Shown here one piece after another: positions 46,601 to 53,925 of a DNA stretch of 64,000 nt. A program made the translations under genes and the position numbers. The DNA comes from Mactra quadrangularis (taxonomy: Eukaryota; Mollusca; Bivalvia; Venerida; Mactridae). Positions within the stretch are counted from its first letter, which is position 1; each line of letters starts with the position of its first letter. The stretch is taken from contig CM046309.1 in NCBI GenBank assembly GCA_025267735.1, positions 30,884,702-30,948,701 on the forward strand, read 5' to 3'. Below the pieces are notes generated by a model. It worked only from the letters and a program-made list of their open reading frames with translations. It made no database searches and had not been told where the DNA came from.

Positions 46601-48718
46601 GATAAGATTGAACAGAAATTTAATAGTTATGATGATAAAACTAGAAATAGGGACGATGATGATGATGTTGATGATGGTGCTGTTGCTGCTGATGAGAATG
46701 GTGGAATGATGAACAAAACAGCTGAAAGGATGGTAAAACTAACTGATGATATTCCAAGCATTGATAGTCAAGTTATTACAGAGAATCCTAGATTATTTTT
46801 GTCATTATTGAAGTCAGTATGTGATGAACTGTGTTCTACCTACATAGATATATTATATGACAAGGCTGGTACCAGTTGTGTTGACTCTATGTCTGATCAA
46901 CAGTTATTCTTCCTGATAGCACAACCTGATGAGTTTCCTGAGTTATCTAGTAAAAGTAAGATAGATAGTAAACAACTTGATATAGAGTTAGAGAAAACAC
47001 AAGCTAGATTACAAGGCTTAACACAGGCTATCTCTGTACAAGGTATGTGCTATTGTTACTTTATTGCATGATGCTTTTGTCACACTTACACTCTACGAAA
47101 TTAGGATATAAAAGTGGTTGCCTGAACAGGTCATTTTAGGAGATAGAATTATATCTGGTTTGTAGAAATTTGGTTTCCCGATAATATATATAAAATAATT
47201 TTTCGGTTGCCCAAACTAGAAATTGGTTGTCCCGGGAAATCAGACACCCACTAATTTCGTAGACTGCACTAAGTTTAAAATTGAATGCCTGTCAAGTATG
47301 GGGCATATTGTTGGCTCAACCATGGAGGAGGGGGGGTGGGTGTTAGGGCTGGAGGATAATTTTGTGGCTCCTTTTTTCTGTGGCATAACTTTGTCACCTT
47401 AATCAAGAATGAACTGAGATTTGATATACATCTCAGGGCTTGACATTAGAGGTTGACCTTTTGCCCAATCTGTAAATTGGTTTGAGCTACATGTACTTGT
47501 TACATGGATGCATAAAAATCACTTATTTTTCATCTGCAATTTCTTGTTTGCAACCAAAGAAGTGACCCCCATCTTGTCTTATTTTTCAGACAATGATATG
47601 GAAGTTGTCTCCCCTGCTGATAGAAAAGAAACAGAATCAGTATTACCTCCCTTGAGTCCAGTCCACTCAGAGAAAAGTAAGAAAGAGTTAAGATCAGACC
47701 ATGAGAGTAGAGTATATAACCTAGCCACAGATAAACTCATTAAGAATCTCATGACAGAGTATAAGAAAAAGAAGAACCAGAATGCAATGCCACCATTTTC
47801 TAAACTATTAAAGAAGGAACCCACAGAGAAGAAAAAGAAGAAAAGAAAGCAATCTTCTAATTGTGATCCTGTGGAGAAAGTCATAGAAGAACAACAGCAG
47901 ACATCCATTATGAAGGTATATGTAAACAATATTGAACTTGCCCCTGATTAACTTTTTTATTTGTTATTGGATAAACTTGCCAAAGAAAGAATCTTAGCAT
48001 GTATTTTTTCAGTTTAAACAATAAACTTAGCACATGGTTTACTAATTTAGCTGAGCTCAGCATCTGATTGTAAACGAATATGCACTGAGTGCAATGTCAA
48101 CTTTGTTAATTAATATTATTGTTTCATCTTCTTTATCTGTGGTTAAGGTCACTGACTTCAAATTATTTGAATCTTTCACTGCAGGGATGGACATTACTTT
48201 TTAAAGTAGGTCGCCCAGTTGGACAATACTTAGCTTTAGTAAAGTTCTGTTTAATATCTTTGGTTTGAATTTCAAACTTGGCAAATCTAAAATTTCATTT
48301 TGTACTATATTTATAATTGAACTTGAAACAAAAATGCCTCTATGGAGTTTGTCAACCATATTGAAAATTGGTTTTAGCCAAATATGTTATCTACATTTAA
48401 TAAAGTCATTAATATTATTTTAATTACTATTATTATTAGTAGTATTATTATTACTATTTTTATTTTTTTATTTATATTGTGATCTTTTTTATTGCTATAT
48501 TACAGGACAGTGAGGCACATCTACAATCCTGGACAGAATTATTATGTACAATATTTGGATTATTTGATCAATTAGATGATAACAAGTTCACTACATTATT
48601 ACCATCTGTATTTGAATGTGTCAATCACCTGATATGCCATGCCCATGATATGAGACTTCGTGAAGAATTAGCTCAGTGGTTACAACGTATTGGTTCCATT
48701 TATTCTCTGGGAAATTAA
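11740..48718 (+). CDS. ARFGEF3: ARFGEF3 (BIG3/KIAA1244) orthologue, full 36-exon coding model
   Basis: The 36 coding exons sum to 6282 nt, one open frame of 2093 residues plus TAA; the human protein is about 2177. The ATG at 11740 lies 16 bases into an exon whose acceptor ends at 11723, so at least one 5' untranslated exon lies upstream. Similarity to human BIG3 runs from MEELLQVLIKDAQ to the last residues (WLQRIGSIYSLGN). Landmarks are LVWQNLCPTLISLLGIP, LELCDGDVQDQ, DVFLNTDNI, LSHQLLLQ and DKLIKNLMTEYKKKK. BIG3 belongs to the large ARF exchange-factor family. In vertebrates it acts as a regulator of secretory granules and a prohibitin-binding scaffold, not an exchange factor. Here too the Sec7 region is degenerate: Thr529 stands at the position of the catalytic Glu. 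No nearby gene suggests a partner. The exon blocks are listed separately. Confidence 0.95.
11866..12201. mobile_element. hAT-like MITE, 336 bp
   Basis: The ends are TAGAGCTGGGTACCG and, inverted, TAGAGGTGCACAGTA. The flanking 8-bp repeat matches at 7 of 8 bases (CTAACTAT / ATAACTAT). The interior has palindromic 'ggtataccac' and 'accatggtata' motifs and no coding frame. It lies in ARFGEF3 intron 1. Confidence 0.6.
12636..12790 (-). repeat. tRNA-derived SINE, family 1 (reverse)
   Basis: Read on the minus strand it shows the 'ttccttgagcaagaaattt', 'ttctactccacccaggtgtaaatgggt' and 'ggtctcagg' blocks of the copy at 4960-5215. It lies in ARFGEF3 intron 1, just upstream of exon 2. Confidence 0.55.
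13636..14969. mobile_element. 1.33-kb TIR element, TA-flanked, no transposase
   Basis: The ends are CTGTATAGCGGGTATTATCTGC and, inverted, CTGTATAGCGGGTTATTTCTGC, each beside TA (13634-13635 and 14970-14971). The ends are about 90% identical over more than 20 bp. The interior has several short frames but nothing recognisable. The ends and TA target fit a Tc1/mariner-superfamily non-autonomous element. It lies in ARFGEF3 intron 3. Confidence 0.7.
15130..15576. mobile_element. hAT MITE, 447 bp, perfect 8-bp TSD
   Basis: The ends are TAGGGGTGTAA / TTACACCCTTA. The 8-bp direct repeat ATTGTGCC is perfect at 15122-15129 and 15577-15584. The interior near the left end has the palindromic 'ttgcaatatattgcaata'. 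Its right part is related to 54580-54955 and 59675-60055 in the duplicated TRIM-like units. It lies in ARFGEF3 intron 3. Confidence 0.85.
16040..16708 (+). other. ARFGEF3 intron 4, nothing recognised
   Basis: T-rich intron without a supported repeat, RNA gene or inverted repeat. Confidence 0.6.
17145..17400 (+). repeat. tRNA-like SINE, family 2
   Basis: The tRNA-like head has 'cggtcgatagggcagttggtag' (A-box region) and 'ggaatcaaatcccacc' (B-box region). The body contains 'ccatgaaaat', 'ggagaaatttcc', 'gggtccaggaaagctaggttaggtg' and a 3' 'aaacccagtaaaaataaaa' tail. Related copies are at 2448-2665, 26680-26990, 39935-40175 and 45860-46150. Confidence 0.6.
18040..18148 (+). repeat. Solo 3' end of a Helentron-like (HINE/pearl-like) element
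   Basis: It begins in the 'tggattatttccctttgt' / 'gcgttaaag' core repeat. It ends with the hairpin AATGTGG-ttt-CCACATT followed by 'acattt' and CTTG before T, the same terminal structure as at 31041-31067. Confidence 0.6.
19012..19240 (+). repeat. tRNA-derived SINE, family 1
   Basis: It contains 'ggagaagtggtccattagtatgacac', a B-box-like GGTTTGAACCCCC, then 'cactaggcgcactgtaaatttccttaag' and 'ttcctccccacccag'. It lies in ARFGEF3 intron 6. Confidence 0.55.
19888..20613. repeat. 28-unit, 26-bp minisatellite at the exon 8 acceptor
   Basis: The unit is TTACTGGTATATATGTGATATAAATG in phase throughout, split here as TTACTGGTATATATG + TGATATAAATG. There are 27 units of 26 bp and one of 24 bp (near 20475), 726 bp in total. 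Variants are few (tataAgtgat; gataAaaatg). The array stops 12 bases before exon 8 (20626). The final partial unit 'ttactattacag' forms the splice acceptor itself. Confidence 0.95.
21451..21542. mobile_element. Short foldback MITE, copy 1
   Basis: The inverted arms share GAGGGTTRCCYGCAAGACTG and meet near 21495. The sequence and length match the element at 51828-51911. It lies in ARFGEF3 intron 8, about 90 bp upstream of exon 9. Confidence 0.7.
21833..21988. mobile_element. hAT-like MITE, 156 bp (CAGGGCTTGACAT family)
   Basis: The ends are CAGGGCTTGACATTAA / TTAAATGTCAATCCCTG. The flanks ACTGTG and ACTCTG match at 5 of 6 bases. Relatives are at 38532-38690, and partial ones begin at about 47434 and 48184. 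All share 'ggttgcccagt'-like interior blocks. Confidence 0.6.
22633..23144 (+). other. ARFGEF3 intron 10, nothing recognised
   Basis: AT-rich intron without a repeat or structure I can support. Confidence 0.6.
23145..28957 (+). CDS. ARFGEF3: ARFGEF3 exons 11-18 (residues 349-767), degenerate Sec7 region
   Basis: Exons: 23145-23260, 23837-24003, 24701-24841, 25359-25529, 26126-26286, 27128-27284, 27765-27890, 28739-28957. Exon 13 is polar and probably disordered. Exons 14-16 align with Sec7: LSLSTVTEIDEAMQKF replaces the FRLPGEAQKID loop, and the NTDLH motif is replaced by ALNLY in exon 15. Exon 17 has a seven-Thr run and four Asp, a low-complexity linker. Exon 18 carries IGTEGAKEESLRKREALCK, matching the human LGAEGIKEQNQKERDAIC segment. 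Confidence 0.92.
23290..23385 (+). repeat. tRNA-derived SINE, family 1 (fragment)
   Basis: It holds the B-box-like 'ggtttgaatcttactaggggctct', 'atttccttaaggaagaaattt', 'gattgcttcactt' and 'ccagtgtaaatg' blocks. Head and tail are missing. It lies in ARFGEF3 intron 11. Confidence 0.5.
24030..24185. repeat. GC-richer unidentified segment with a short (atc)n run
   Basis: It starts with 'atcatcatcatcatcgg' and runs through 'gtgggggccttatccacatcagtggg' and 'gctctccacgtgtctctctct'. It stands out from its AT-rich intron in composition, which suggests an inserted repeat. No family is recognised. Confidence 0.35.
26350..26475 (-). repeat. tRNA-derived SINE, family 1 (reverse, degenerate)
   Basis: On the minus strand it shows 'ttggttcaaatcct', 'tttccttgagcaagaaat' and 'ccaggaagtggac'-like blocks. 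It is strongly diverged. It lies in ARFGEF3 intron 15. Confidence 0.4.
26680..26990 (+). repeat. tRNA-like SINE, family 2 (degenerate)
   Basis: The head is 'ctcagctagcttagttggtagcacac'. A tail-side block has 'ccaggatcagtgagtaggtccgatgacc' and 'gctttaaacccaattcccc', comparable with the copy at 17145. It lies in ARFGEF3 intron 15. Confidence 0.4.
27285..27764 (+). other. ARFGEF3 intron 16, nothing recognised
   Basis: AT-rich intron with no supported repeat. Confidence 0.55.
29447..31067 (+). mobile_element. Helentron-derived (HINE/pearl-like) element, 1.6 kb
   Basis: It opens with a hairpin (TTAGCCGGATTTTT ... AAAAATTCGGCTAA) and a GC-rich 'gggcgggcggacgggcgtccgg' block. About seven degenerate ~155-bp units follow; each has 'ccctttgt', 'gcgttaaag', 'tctgccattta' and 'caactctacctgg'. 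It closes with AAAAATCCGGCT (complement of the start), the hairpin AATGTGG-ctc-CCACATT and CTTG before T. That layout is typical of non-autonomous Helitron/Helentron elements with internal satellite. Short frames inside come from the repeat. It lies in ARFGEF3 intron 18. Confidence 0.7.
31141..38429 (+). CDS. ARFGEF3: ARFGEF3 exons 19-24 (residues 768-1186)
   Basis: Exons: 31141-31387, 31862-31978, 33637-33825, 34714-34981, 36986-37165, 38174-38429. Exon 21 (33637-33825) ends GLSQQVDR, and its last 89 bases plus donor are copied five more times in the following intron. Exon 22 continues LFEEAANSLNMTSL, so the first donor must be used to keep the frame. Exons 23 and 24 hold the most conserved blocks: LPHFHTNEM, LELCDGDVQDQ, SGWRPLFGALRAV and VFLNTDNILVFANAT. 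Confidence 0.93.
32254..33270 (-). mobile_element. Internally deleted mariner element
   Basis: The inverted ends start CGAGGGATGATCCAAAATAA (left) and, inverted on the right, CGAGGGATGATCCAAAATAA. Both stand at TA (32252-32253 and 33271-33272) and together span about 30 bp. On the minus strand, about 32666-32520 encodes a mariner-type helix-turn-helix (AEKSIWEALNTDRGLTIRNL and onwards), then a stop. The DDD catalytic domain is gone. It lies in ARFGEF3 intron 20. Confidence 0.8.
33737..34307 (+). repeat. Six 94-bp units copying the end of ARFGEF3 exon 21 with its splice donor
   Basis: Unit 1 is the exon itself. Five further copies fill 33826-34295, each exactly 94 bp and starting GTAAGTGGGATAGAACTAAA. 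Donor sites GACAG|GTAAGT lie at 33826, 33920, 34014, 34108, 34202 and 34296. The array is bounded by TGGGATA at 33737-33743 (exon) and 34301-34307 (intron), exactly 6 x 94 bp apart. Reading past donor 1 gives AGG TAA, an immediate stop. Confidence 0.95.
35033..36535 (+). mobile_element. Helentron-derived (HINE/pearl-like) element, second family
   Basis: It starts with the hairpin TAGCTCGACTTTTCG ... ATGAGAGCTA and 'ggcgtcggcgttgg'. It continues with degenerate ~155-bp units ('gggacataactgtggatgaattatt', 'gatatttgac'). It ends CGAAAAGTAGAGC (complement of the start), the palindrome GTCCTAGGAC and CTTG before T. It lies in ARFGEF3 intron 22. Confidence 0.7.
37650..37731. repeat. 41-bp direct repeat, two copies
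   Basis: Two adjacent 41-bp units start ACATGTCTGGTTAACAGT and ACATGTCCGGTTAACAGT and differ at about five positions. The G-rich stretch before them (37540-37640) is unlike its surroundings. It lies in ARFGEF3 intron 23. Confidence 0.7.
38532..38690. mobile_element. hAT-like MITE of the CAGGGCTTGACAT family
   Basis: The left end is CAAGGCTGGACATTAAA and the right end, inverted, is CAGGGCTTGAAATTC. The interior 'ggtcgtctgatcaacc' and 'gggcaacctagtt' correspond to the copy at 21833-21988. It lies in ARFGEF3 intron 24. Confidence 0.5.
39000..45659 (+). CDS. ARFGEF3: ARFGEF3 exons 25-33 (residues 1187-1641)
   Basis: Exons: 39000-39174, 39634-39854, 40422-40598, 41146-41316, 42153-42270, 42847-43075, 43715-43845, 44536-44568, 45550-45659. 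Exon 26 is acidic and Ser/Thr-rich, probably a disordered linker. Exon 27 carries ILHVWFLMLEGLSGAI and exon 28 GYWDTGATNFKQCCG. Exon 29 ends with RLGCSCIR, human RVGCSCIR. Exon 32 is a 33-nt micro-exon, the weakest call in the model, but it preserves phase and has clean borders. Exon 33 holds FRSIVVGLLSHQLLLQ. Confidence 0.9.
39935..40175 (-). repeat. tRNA-like SINE, family 2 (reverse)
   Basis: On the minus strand it shows 'ctggtgtctcaatgggattgctggttcaaaacc' (B-box region), then 'aatggagacg' and 'ccagagtccagaaaaactatgttaggtaagc' blocks. It lies in ARFGEF3 intron 26. Confidence 0.5.
41727..42010 (+). repeat. Deleted copy of the 29447-31067 element
   Basis: It starts TTAGCAGGATTTTTC with the 'tagtttggcaaacctgggtgggcag' head and has one ~155-bp unit ('actctacctggctttattatgg', 'ccctttgt'). 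It ends 'atttCTTG' before T. It lies in ARFGEF3 intron 28. Confidence 0.65.
43866..44058. mobile_element. Pogo-like MITE, 193 bp
   Basis: The ends are CAGTAAGGTTTAATG and, inverted, CAGTTAAGTGCCACT, each next to TA. The interior has 'aaagaccacctt' and 'ataagaccgac' blocks seen in similar elements near 3802 and 49841. It lies in ARFGEF3 intron 31. Confidence 0.45.
44569..45549 (+). other. ARFGEF3 intron 32, nothing recognised
   Basis: AT-rich with scattered 'tatacatgtata' simple sequence in the preceding intron. No repeat family, RNA gene or exon is supported here. Confidence 0.55.
45860..46150 (+). repeat. SINE-like remnant, probably family 2
   Basis: It contains 'gtgatttaatgatcaagtg', 'tgtgggtttaaatacc' and a 3' part 'aatgtccaggaaagctcgttagatg' similar to 'gggtccaggaaagctaggttagg' at about 17325. 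Strongly diverged; borders uncertain. Confidence 0.4.
46224..48718 (+). CDS. ARFGEF3: ARFGEF3 exons 34-36 (residues 1642-2093), C-terminus
   Basis: Exons: 46224-47042 (the longest, 273 residues), 47590-47915, 48506-48718. Exon 34 includes SYKLACEFDLRPGLKFLVQK, then an Asp-rich linker near 46645-46710. Exon 35 holds the highly basic EYKKKKNQ and EKKKKKRKQ runs, which could act in nuclear import or membrane binding. Exon 36 encodes SEAHLQSWTELL and the closing helical repeat, with TAA at 48716-48718. Confidence 0.94.
47093..47262. mobile_element. Short TIR element, 170 bp
   Basis: The perfect 12-bp inverted ends CTACGAAATTAG / CTAATTTCGTAG enclose 'gtggttgcctgaacagg' and 'ggttgtcccggg', distant relatives of the CAGGGCTTGACAT MITE interior. 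A partial CAGGGCTTGACATTAGAGG copy starts at about 47434. It lies in ARFGEF3 intron 34. Confidence 0.5.
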
Positions 48719-51645
48719 CAAACATTTTTGTCCAGAAGATGTTATCCATAACTTATGTACTGGGTGTTTTCATCCATATTGATGATGTTTAGCCAGAATT
48801 TTTTCAACATTATAGCTGAAAATCATTGAACATTAAATAAGTCTTATTGTTCTAGTTACTTGTATGCTTTATTCTAATAGTATATTTTGTTTGTAAGTAA
48901 CACAGGTAAAACCCATGAATTCAAATACTGATTGGTGTCTATTTGACTTTATATATGTATTTTACCTTTCTTCCATGTTATAAATTGAAACTATGTGTTA
49001 CATATTGATCACAATTCCTTCATGTGTAGATACCTCATGATATTTTGGATATCCAATCCCACCCAAATTTTTTCCAACTATCTCAGTTCTTGGATAGGTA
49101 GTTTAGGATAAACTGAGACAATTGTAAAAGATATTCTATGTAAACGATGTCTCAGATTATCTTAAACAAGCTATAGACTAGTTTTGAGCTGATCCATTGA
49201 TATAGTTTGGTAAATTAACATGTACCACATGAAAGGGCATTTTTTTTATAAAAGTACAAAACTAAGCATGACCTATGAAACAAACAATATATACATGTAT
49301 TTATAGTTGTACATTATACATGTATATATTAGACTATTGTATGGTGCTGGATGTCAGTGTTGTGGATATTATTGTTCAAATGTTGTGTTCATGGTTAGTG
49401 TTCTATCACAGGCTGCCGCCATGGTCCCGAATCAAAAACACTATATACATATCCCGGGAATAGCAGAAAACGATCGTTACTCAATATAAGAAAAAAAAGA
49501 GTTACAATTGTTCTGTGTTAAACCTGCGGTATATGTTTTTGAAATGGGACCATGCCAGTGGCCTGTGTGTTCTATTTTATATAAAATGTTATATGTTCCA
49601 TGTATTCCTAGCATTAAAATTATACTGTTTAATCGTTATTTCATGTCATTAACAAATCATGTGACCATTGTTACTAAGTTTGGCTTATCAGCTCATTAAC
49701 ATTTTTGGGTTTGTTTTTATCCATTACACTTCAATGCAGTAACCAGCAATGATCCTAGGTCTGTCTTTTATCTTGAAGGTGGCACTTCCAGATACTATTA
49801 TTCAAAATAGTTTGGTGATTCTTAATTTAACACAAAAATACAGTAAAGTTCTGCTATTAAGACCACTTTTGTTATTTCAAAATTATGTCATTTTTGACAA
49901 TTATTAAGACCGAAATGCTTAGTTTGTAAATGAAAGGGTCTCTATAAAAGGCTGTTTGGCTATTAAGACCATTGATTTTGCTGATCTTAAGTATACATGG
50001 GACCATTCTTCCATTCATTATCATAGCTGTCAGATAGTTCCTCTCAATCCATTAATTCATGCACATAGTTGTCAGATATTTTTCCTAAGGGTTTACCAGT
50101 AAATCAAAATAGTCCTTTCTAATATTTTATTCAAAATCTCTTAGGCAAATTTGTTGCCTTGGTCCTGTAGATAAAACATTAGCTTTGCTATACGTGTGTA
50201 GGAAGGTCTTACTTCTGATTTCTTTAAATCCTCATACATGTATATCATCAAGCTGTCATACTTTTAGTTTGGTTATATTGGGACAAGTTTTACCAGTCTT
50301 TTTGTACAATTTTGTTGATTTCACTTATTTTGACTCCACCCTCATTTTGTCATCATATAGTTGATTGACAGTTTCCTGTTGATTATATTTGATGTAAGTG
50401 GAATTCCTTAGACATAGCTGTGTATTAGTATATTTTTATGTTAGAACTCATATATATGTAAGCTTACAACAATAGACAAATGTGATAGGAAATAAACAAT
50501 ATTTGAGAAAAAAGTATGTAATTAAAAATTTTATTTTGTCTCAGTCTGGTTGTTGATTTTATCCTGGCTTTCGAAATCCAATTGCTTTATTTACTGATTT
50601 TTTAAATTTACTCATTTGCTTACTTTAAAGTTTATTATTTTATTTTGGTAATTAAGTTTTCTTTATAGTTATGAAACTGATATATTTTTCTCAGTTCTTG
50701 ATCTCTTTTTTATTGTTTTCATATTTTATACTTGTTTCTTTTGACATAATATGTTTATATTTATAACGTGTTAGTTTTCTTTATGTTTTATACGATTTGT
50801 TTTTGTTTTTTAGTTAAATGTTTAATTGTCTAAAGATCTGATTCTGAACTTTCAGTTTTTCAATTAGAGAATCTGAAAAGGATGACATTTTTTACTACAT
50901 TTGTTTTTAAGTAATAAGGATATACTGGTACCTAATACAATATACTAAAAGATTCTCCATGGTATTTAATCTTGAGTCAAACAAATTATTTTGTTTTACT
51001 AAGTGAGTTGATTTTTATGCTCCACATGAGTGTAAGTGCAATATTTATCAGTCCAAATGCTGTTGTCCTAAATCATCTCATTTTCATAAATTTTCACAAC
51101 AGCAATGACACTATATTTTTTGTATTTGCCAGTCTAGTAGTCTTGTGAACCAGTTATATTTTTCTCGTTAAATCCTTCAATATAAATTTTATGTTGATTT
51201 AGATCTTCATGTACACATTCCAAAATATTTTTTACTGAGATATGTTGCAGCATAACTTGTTAGACAGATTAGGAATTTTCATTTCTATTTCAATTTATTT
51301 GAAACAATTTAGTCCTGAATTGGATAAAAAAACTATTGATTTTGAGAACTTTAGTTTATGATCAATACTCAGTTTTGTTCTCTACAGTTTTGATTGTAAT
51401 AAAAGAAAAAATATTTCATATAATCTAACATGATGGAAAAAAGTGTTTATTGAAGCTTTTTAAACATCAGCTACTGTAAATTATCTTGATACATTTTATG
51501 TCTTGGTTATTATGAATTAGCTCATAGTTTTATTTCATTAAAGCTAGCCTAAGAAGAAACCAATTTTAAAGCATAAAGATGGTTCTCAAATATCATATCT
51601 TCATGTCCATAGGTGTAATTAAATGCAGGAGATAATACTTCTAAA
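48719..51645 (+). other. ARFGEF3 3' untranslated region and intergenic DNA
   Basis: There is no supported exon after the ARFGEF3 stop. The first near-consensus polyadenylation signal is ATTAAA at about 48832, and a canonical AATAAA occurs at 50491-50496; which one is used cannot be told from sequence. A fragment beginning TACAGTAAAGTTCTGC at 49839 resembles the pogo-like MITEs. The remainder is AT-rich and featureless. Confidence 0.5.
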
Positions 51646-51822
51646 TACAGTATAACCTCATTAGAACTGTCCTCTAAAGAACAAATCTTCTGCACAGCAG
51701 CTGTTGATATTTCCTATAGGCATTGTTATAATTGTATTGAACCTCTGCAAAGCAACAACCTTGGAACAGTAACACACTTTAGTCCTTCCCAGTGGGTGTT
51801 GTTTTAGAGAGTTCGTACTGTA
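51646..51822. mobile_element. Pogo/Tigger-like MITE, 177 bp
   Basis: The ends are TACAGTATAACCTCATTAG and, inverted, TACAGTACGAACTCTC. The interior 'gaacaaatcttctgcaca' and 'cccagtgggtgttgtt' are shared with the element ending at 4210. Confidence 0.6.
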
Positions 51823-51827
51823 TTATC

Positions 51828-51911
51828 ATATCGAGGGTTGCCTGTAAGACTGTAAGAAGTGCATTGTGTTAAAGAACGAGTTACTACAGTCTTGCGGGCA
51901 ACCCTCGATAT
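51828..51911. mobile_element. Short foldback MITE, copy 2
   Basis: The inverted arms ATATCGAGGGTTGCC / GGCAACCCTCGATAT share the 'agactgta' inner block with 21451-21542. It is 84 bp long and lies just outside the pogo-like MITE. Confidence 0.7.
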
Positions 51912-52118
51912 ATACATTTTATAAAAATTATTTGAGCTGTTCATATAATTGTTGTATTGTGATTGAATCTACATTATGTTCATTGTCCTGATGCCAAAAA
52001 AATATTTTTGAACACTATCATATCGTACAATTAATCATACATTAAATCAATATTGTTAAATAATACATCTATTGTGTTACAAAATCCCAAGTTCACCTTG
52101 AATTCTCTGTACAACAAT

Positions 52119-52500
52119 AGCCCGTTGCCTAAATGAAGTGCTTGCTAAGGCTTTCTTTCGAGTATGGAACAATTTTCTTTAAGTTTACTCAGTAATTTGC
52201 TTTGATCATTGAGACATGAATTATGAGTAGGAAATGCATTTTTTCTTGTTTGTACATTCAATCGTTAGCAACCACAGTACTTTCTTCCGTTACACTCCAT
52301 ACATAATGTAGCATAGCAGAGTTATGTATCGTGGGATAACTGATGATGGTACACTCAGGTATCGTAAAACTTCACATTGATGCTAGAACAAGATACATCT
52401 GGCTATCGGTTTGCTAAAACAAGTTGTTGCCATAGTGCTGGAAAACAAACTGTAGCCCTATCGGAGAGTGCTACAAAGAACTAAGCTTTAGCAATGGGCT
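52119..52500. mobile_element. Foldback element in duplication copy 1
   Basis: The ends AGCCCGTTGCCTAAA and, inverted, AGCCCATTGCTAAAG bracket 382 bp. The orthologous copy is at 58469-58850, so it predates the duplication. Confidence 0.5.
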
Positions 52501-52554
52501 AAATGTATACTTAACAAAAATTCTAAATACCCTGATTTCCAAATTGTCGGAAAT

Positions 52555-52945
52555 TTTATTTTTCAGAGTTTATGTCCAATCCATAGTGGAAATGTGTGTA
52601 GGATTATAGATAAATTTATTTATGTATAAAAATATAAATTAACATAAAATCATCATACATGCAATGATAAAATAAACATGATAATAATATTATGCTATCT
52701 ATATTACATACACAAAGGATAACGCAAAAAGAGAATAAACATCCCTTTTTCCATTGTGGTCCTTGGAATATATAATAATAGGTGGCATGGGAAGACATGT
52801 TTAATGTTAACAGAATCACAGTCAAAATTGAAATTGAAAGACATCAAAGGGTTTAGGATAAATAGGTTAACAATGACATAATGTTGTAATCCTTCACATT
52901 TCCACTATTGATCGGACATAAATGTTGAAAAAGAAAGATTTCATG
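52555..52945. mobile_element. Foldback element with ~45-bp arms, full-length form
   Basis: The left arm has 'tttatgtccaatccatagtggaaatg' and the right arm its complement 'catttccactattgatcggacataaa'. Its partner at 58910-59030 keeps both arms but lacks about 250 bp of interior. Either the interior was lost there or another sequence was inserted here. Confidence 0.55.
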
Positions 52946-52951
52946 TTTTAA

Positions 52952-53921
52952 GGTGGTATGGTACATCTGACTTTTTTAAGATTTGCATATAATTTTTGGT
53001 ACCGTTGTAAACTTGACGATATTTCCGATTCGGATCTACACTTTATTTGACGTCATTATTGTTAATAACGTCACCATGACGTCGTAAACATGACGACCGC
53101 GTGCACTTTTTACGTCAGTCGACAATGGTAAGAAAACGTCTATAATGTGTTGCTAAATCTTTATTTTTCGCGCCACAGCAACAAATTATACATCAATTTA
53201 AAGCTTACATCATTATCTACCACCTGAACAGTGTAAATATACGTTTAATATTAAAATATTCGAAAGAGACAAAAACTTCCGAATTTGCAACATCAGAAAA
53301 AATCCAGAAAATTTGCCTTCAAAACGGTTTTATGAAAAATCTGCCCGATAAATTTTTGCCAAGTTTTGATATGATGTAAAGCATGGTAGAGACTTTCATA
53401 CAGCAGAATTTGAGAAAAGTTGTCTGTACGATTTTTCCGCTATATGCGTTTAAGTATTATCGGTATGATGTCAAAAACGTCATTATGACGTCAAGATAAA
53501 GGATTGTCTGTTTGTCATAACCACGAATAATTGGTCATATGTTTTATTTTTCTAGACAAAATGACTAGGAACATGAAAATATATAAAAATTGTATAGTTT
53601 TAACATACATATCAAAATCGAAAGATAAATTCAAACATAAAATTTTAAATAAAGTAATCATACATCCCTAGATACATTTATACATAATTTGTTGCTGTGG
53701 CGTGGAAAATAAAGATTTAGCAACACATTGTAGACGTTTTCTTTCCATATTCGACTGACGTAAAAAGTGCACGCAGTCGTCATGTTTACGACGTCATGGT
53801 AACGTTATTAACAATAATGACGTCAAATAAAGTGTAGATCCGAATCGGAAATATCGTCAAGTTTACAACGGTACCAAAAATTATATACAAATCTAAAAAA
53901 AGTCAGATGTACCATACCACC
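52952..53921. mobile_element. piggyBac-like non-autonomous element with ~240-bp inverted repeats and TTAA TSD
   Basis: The ends are GGTGGTATGGTACATCTGAC and its exact complement, flanked by TTAA at 52948-52951 and 53922-53925. The inverted arms run about 240 bp each, through 'gtaccgttgtaaacttgac', 'ccgattcggatctacac' and 'gcacttttacgtca'-like blocks, with a ~480-bp unique centre. The paralogous empty site has a single TTAA at 59034-59037. No transposase is present. Confidence 0.85.
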
Positions 53922-53925
53922 TTAA

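Noticed and set aside
47579..47929. Minus-strand frame rich in Phe
   Set aside because: Antisense of the Lys-rich ARFGEF3 exon 35; the Phe run is the complement of Lys codons.
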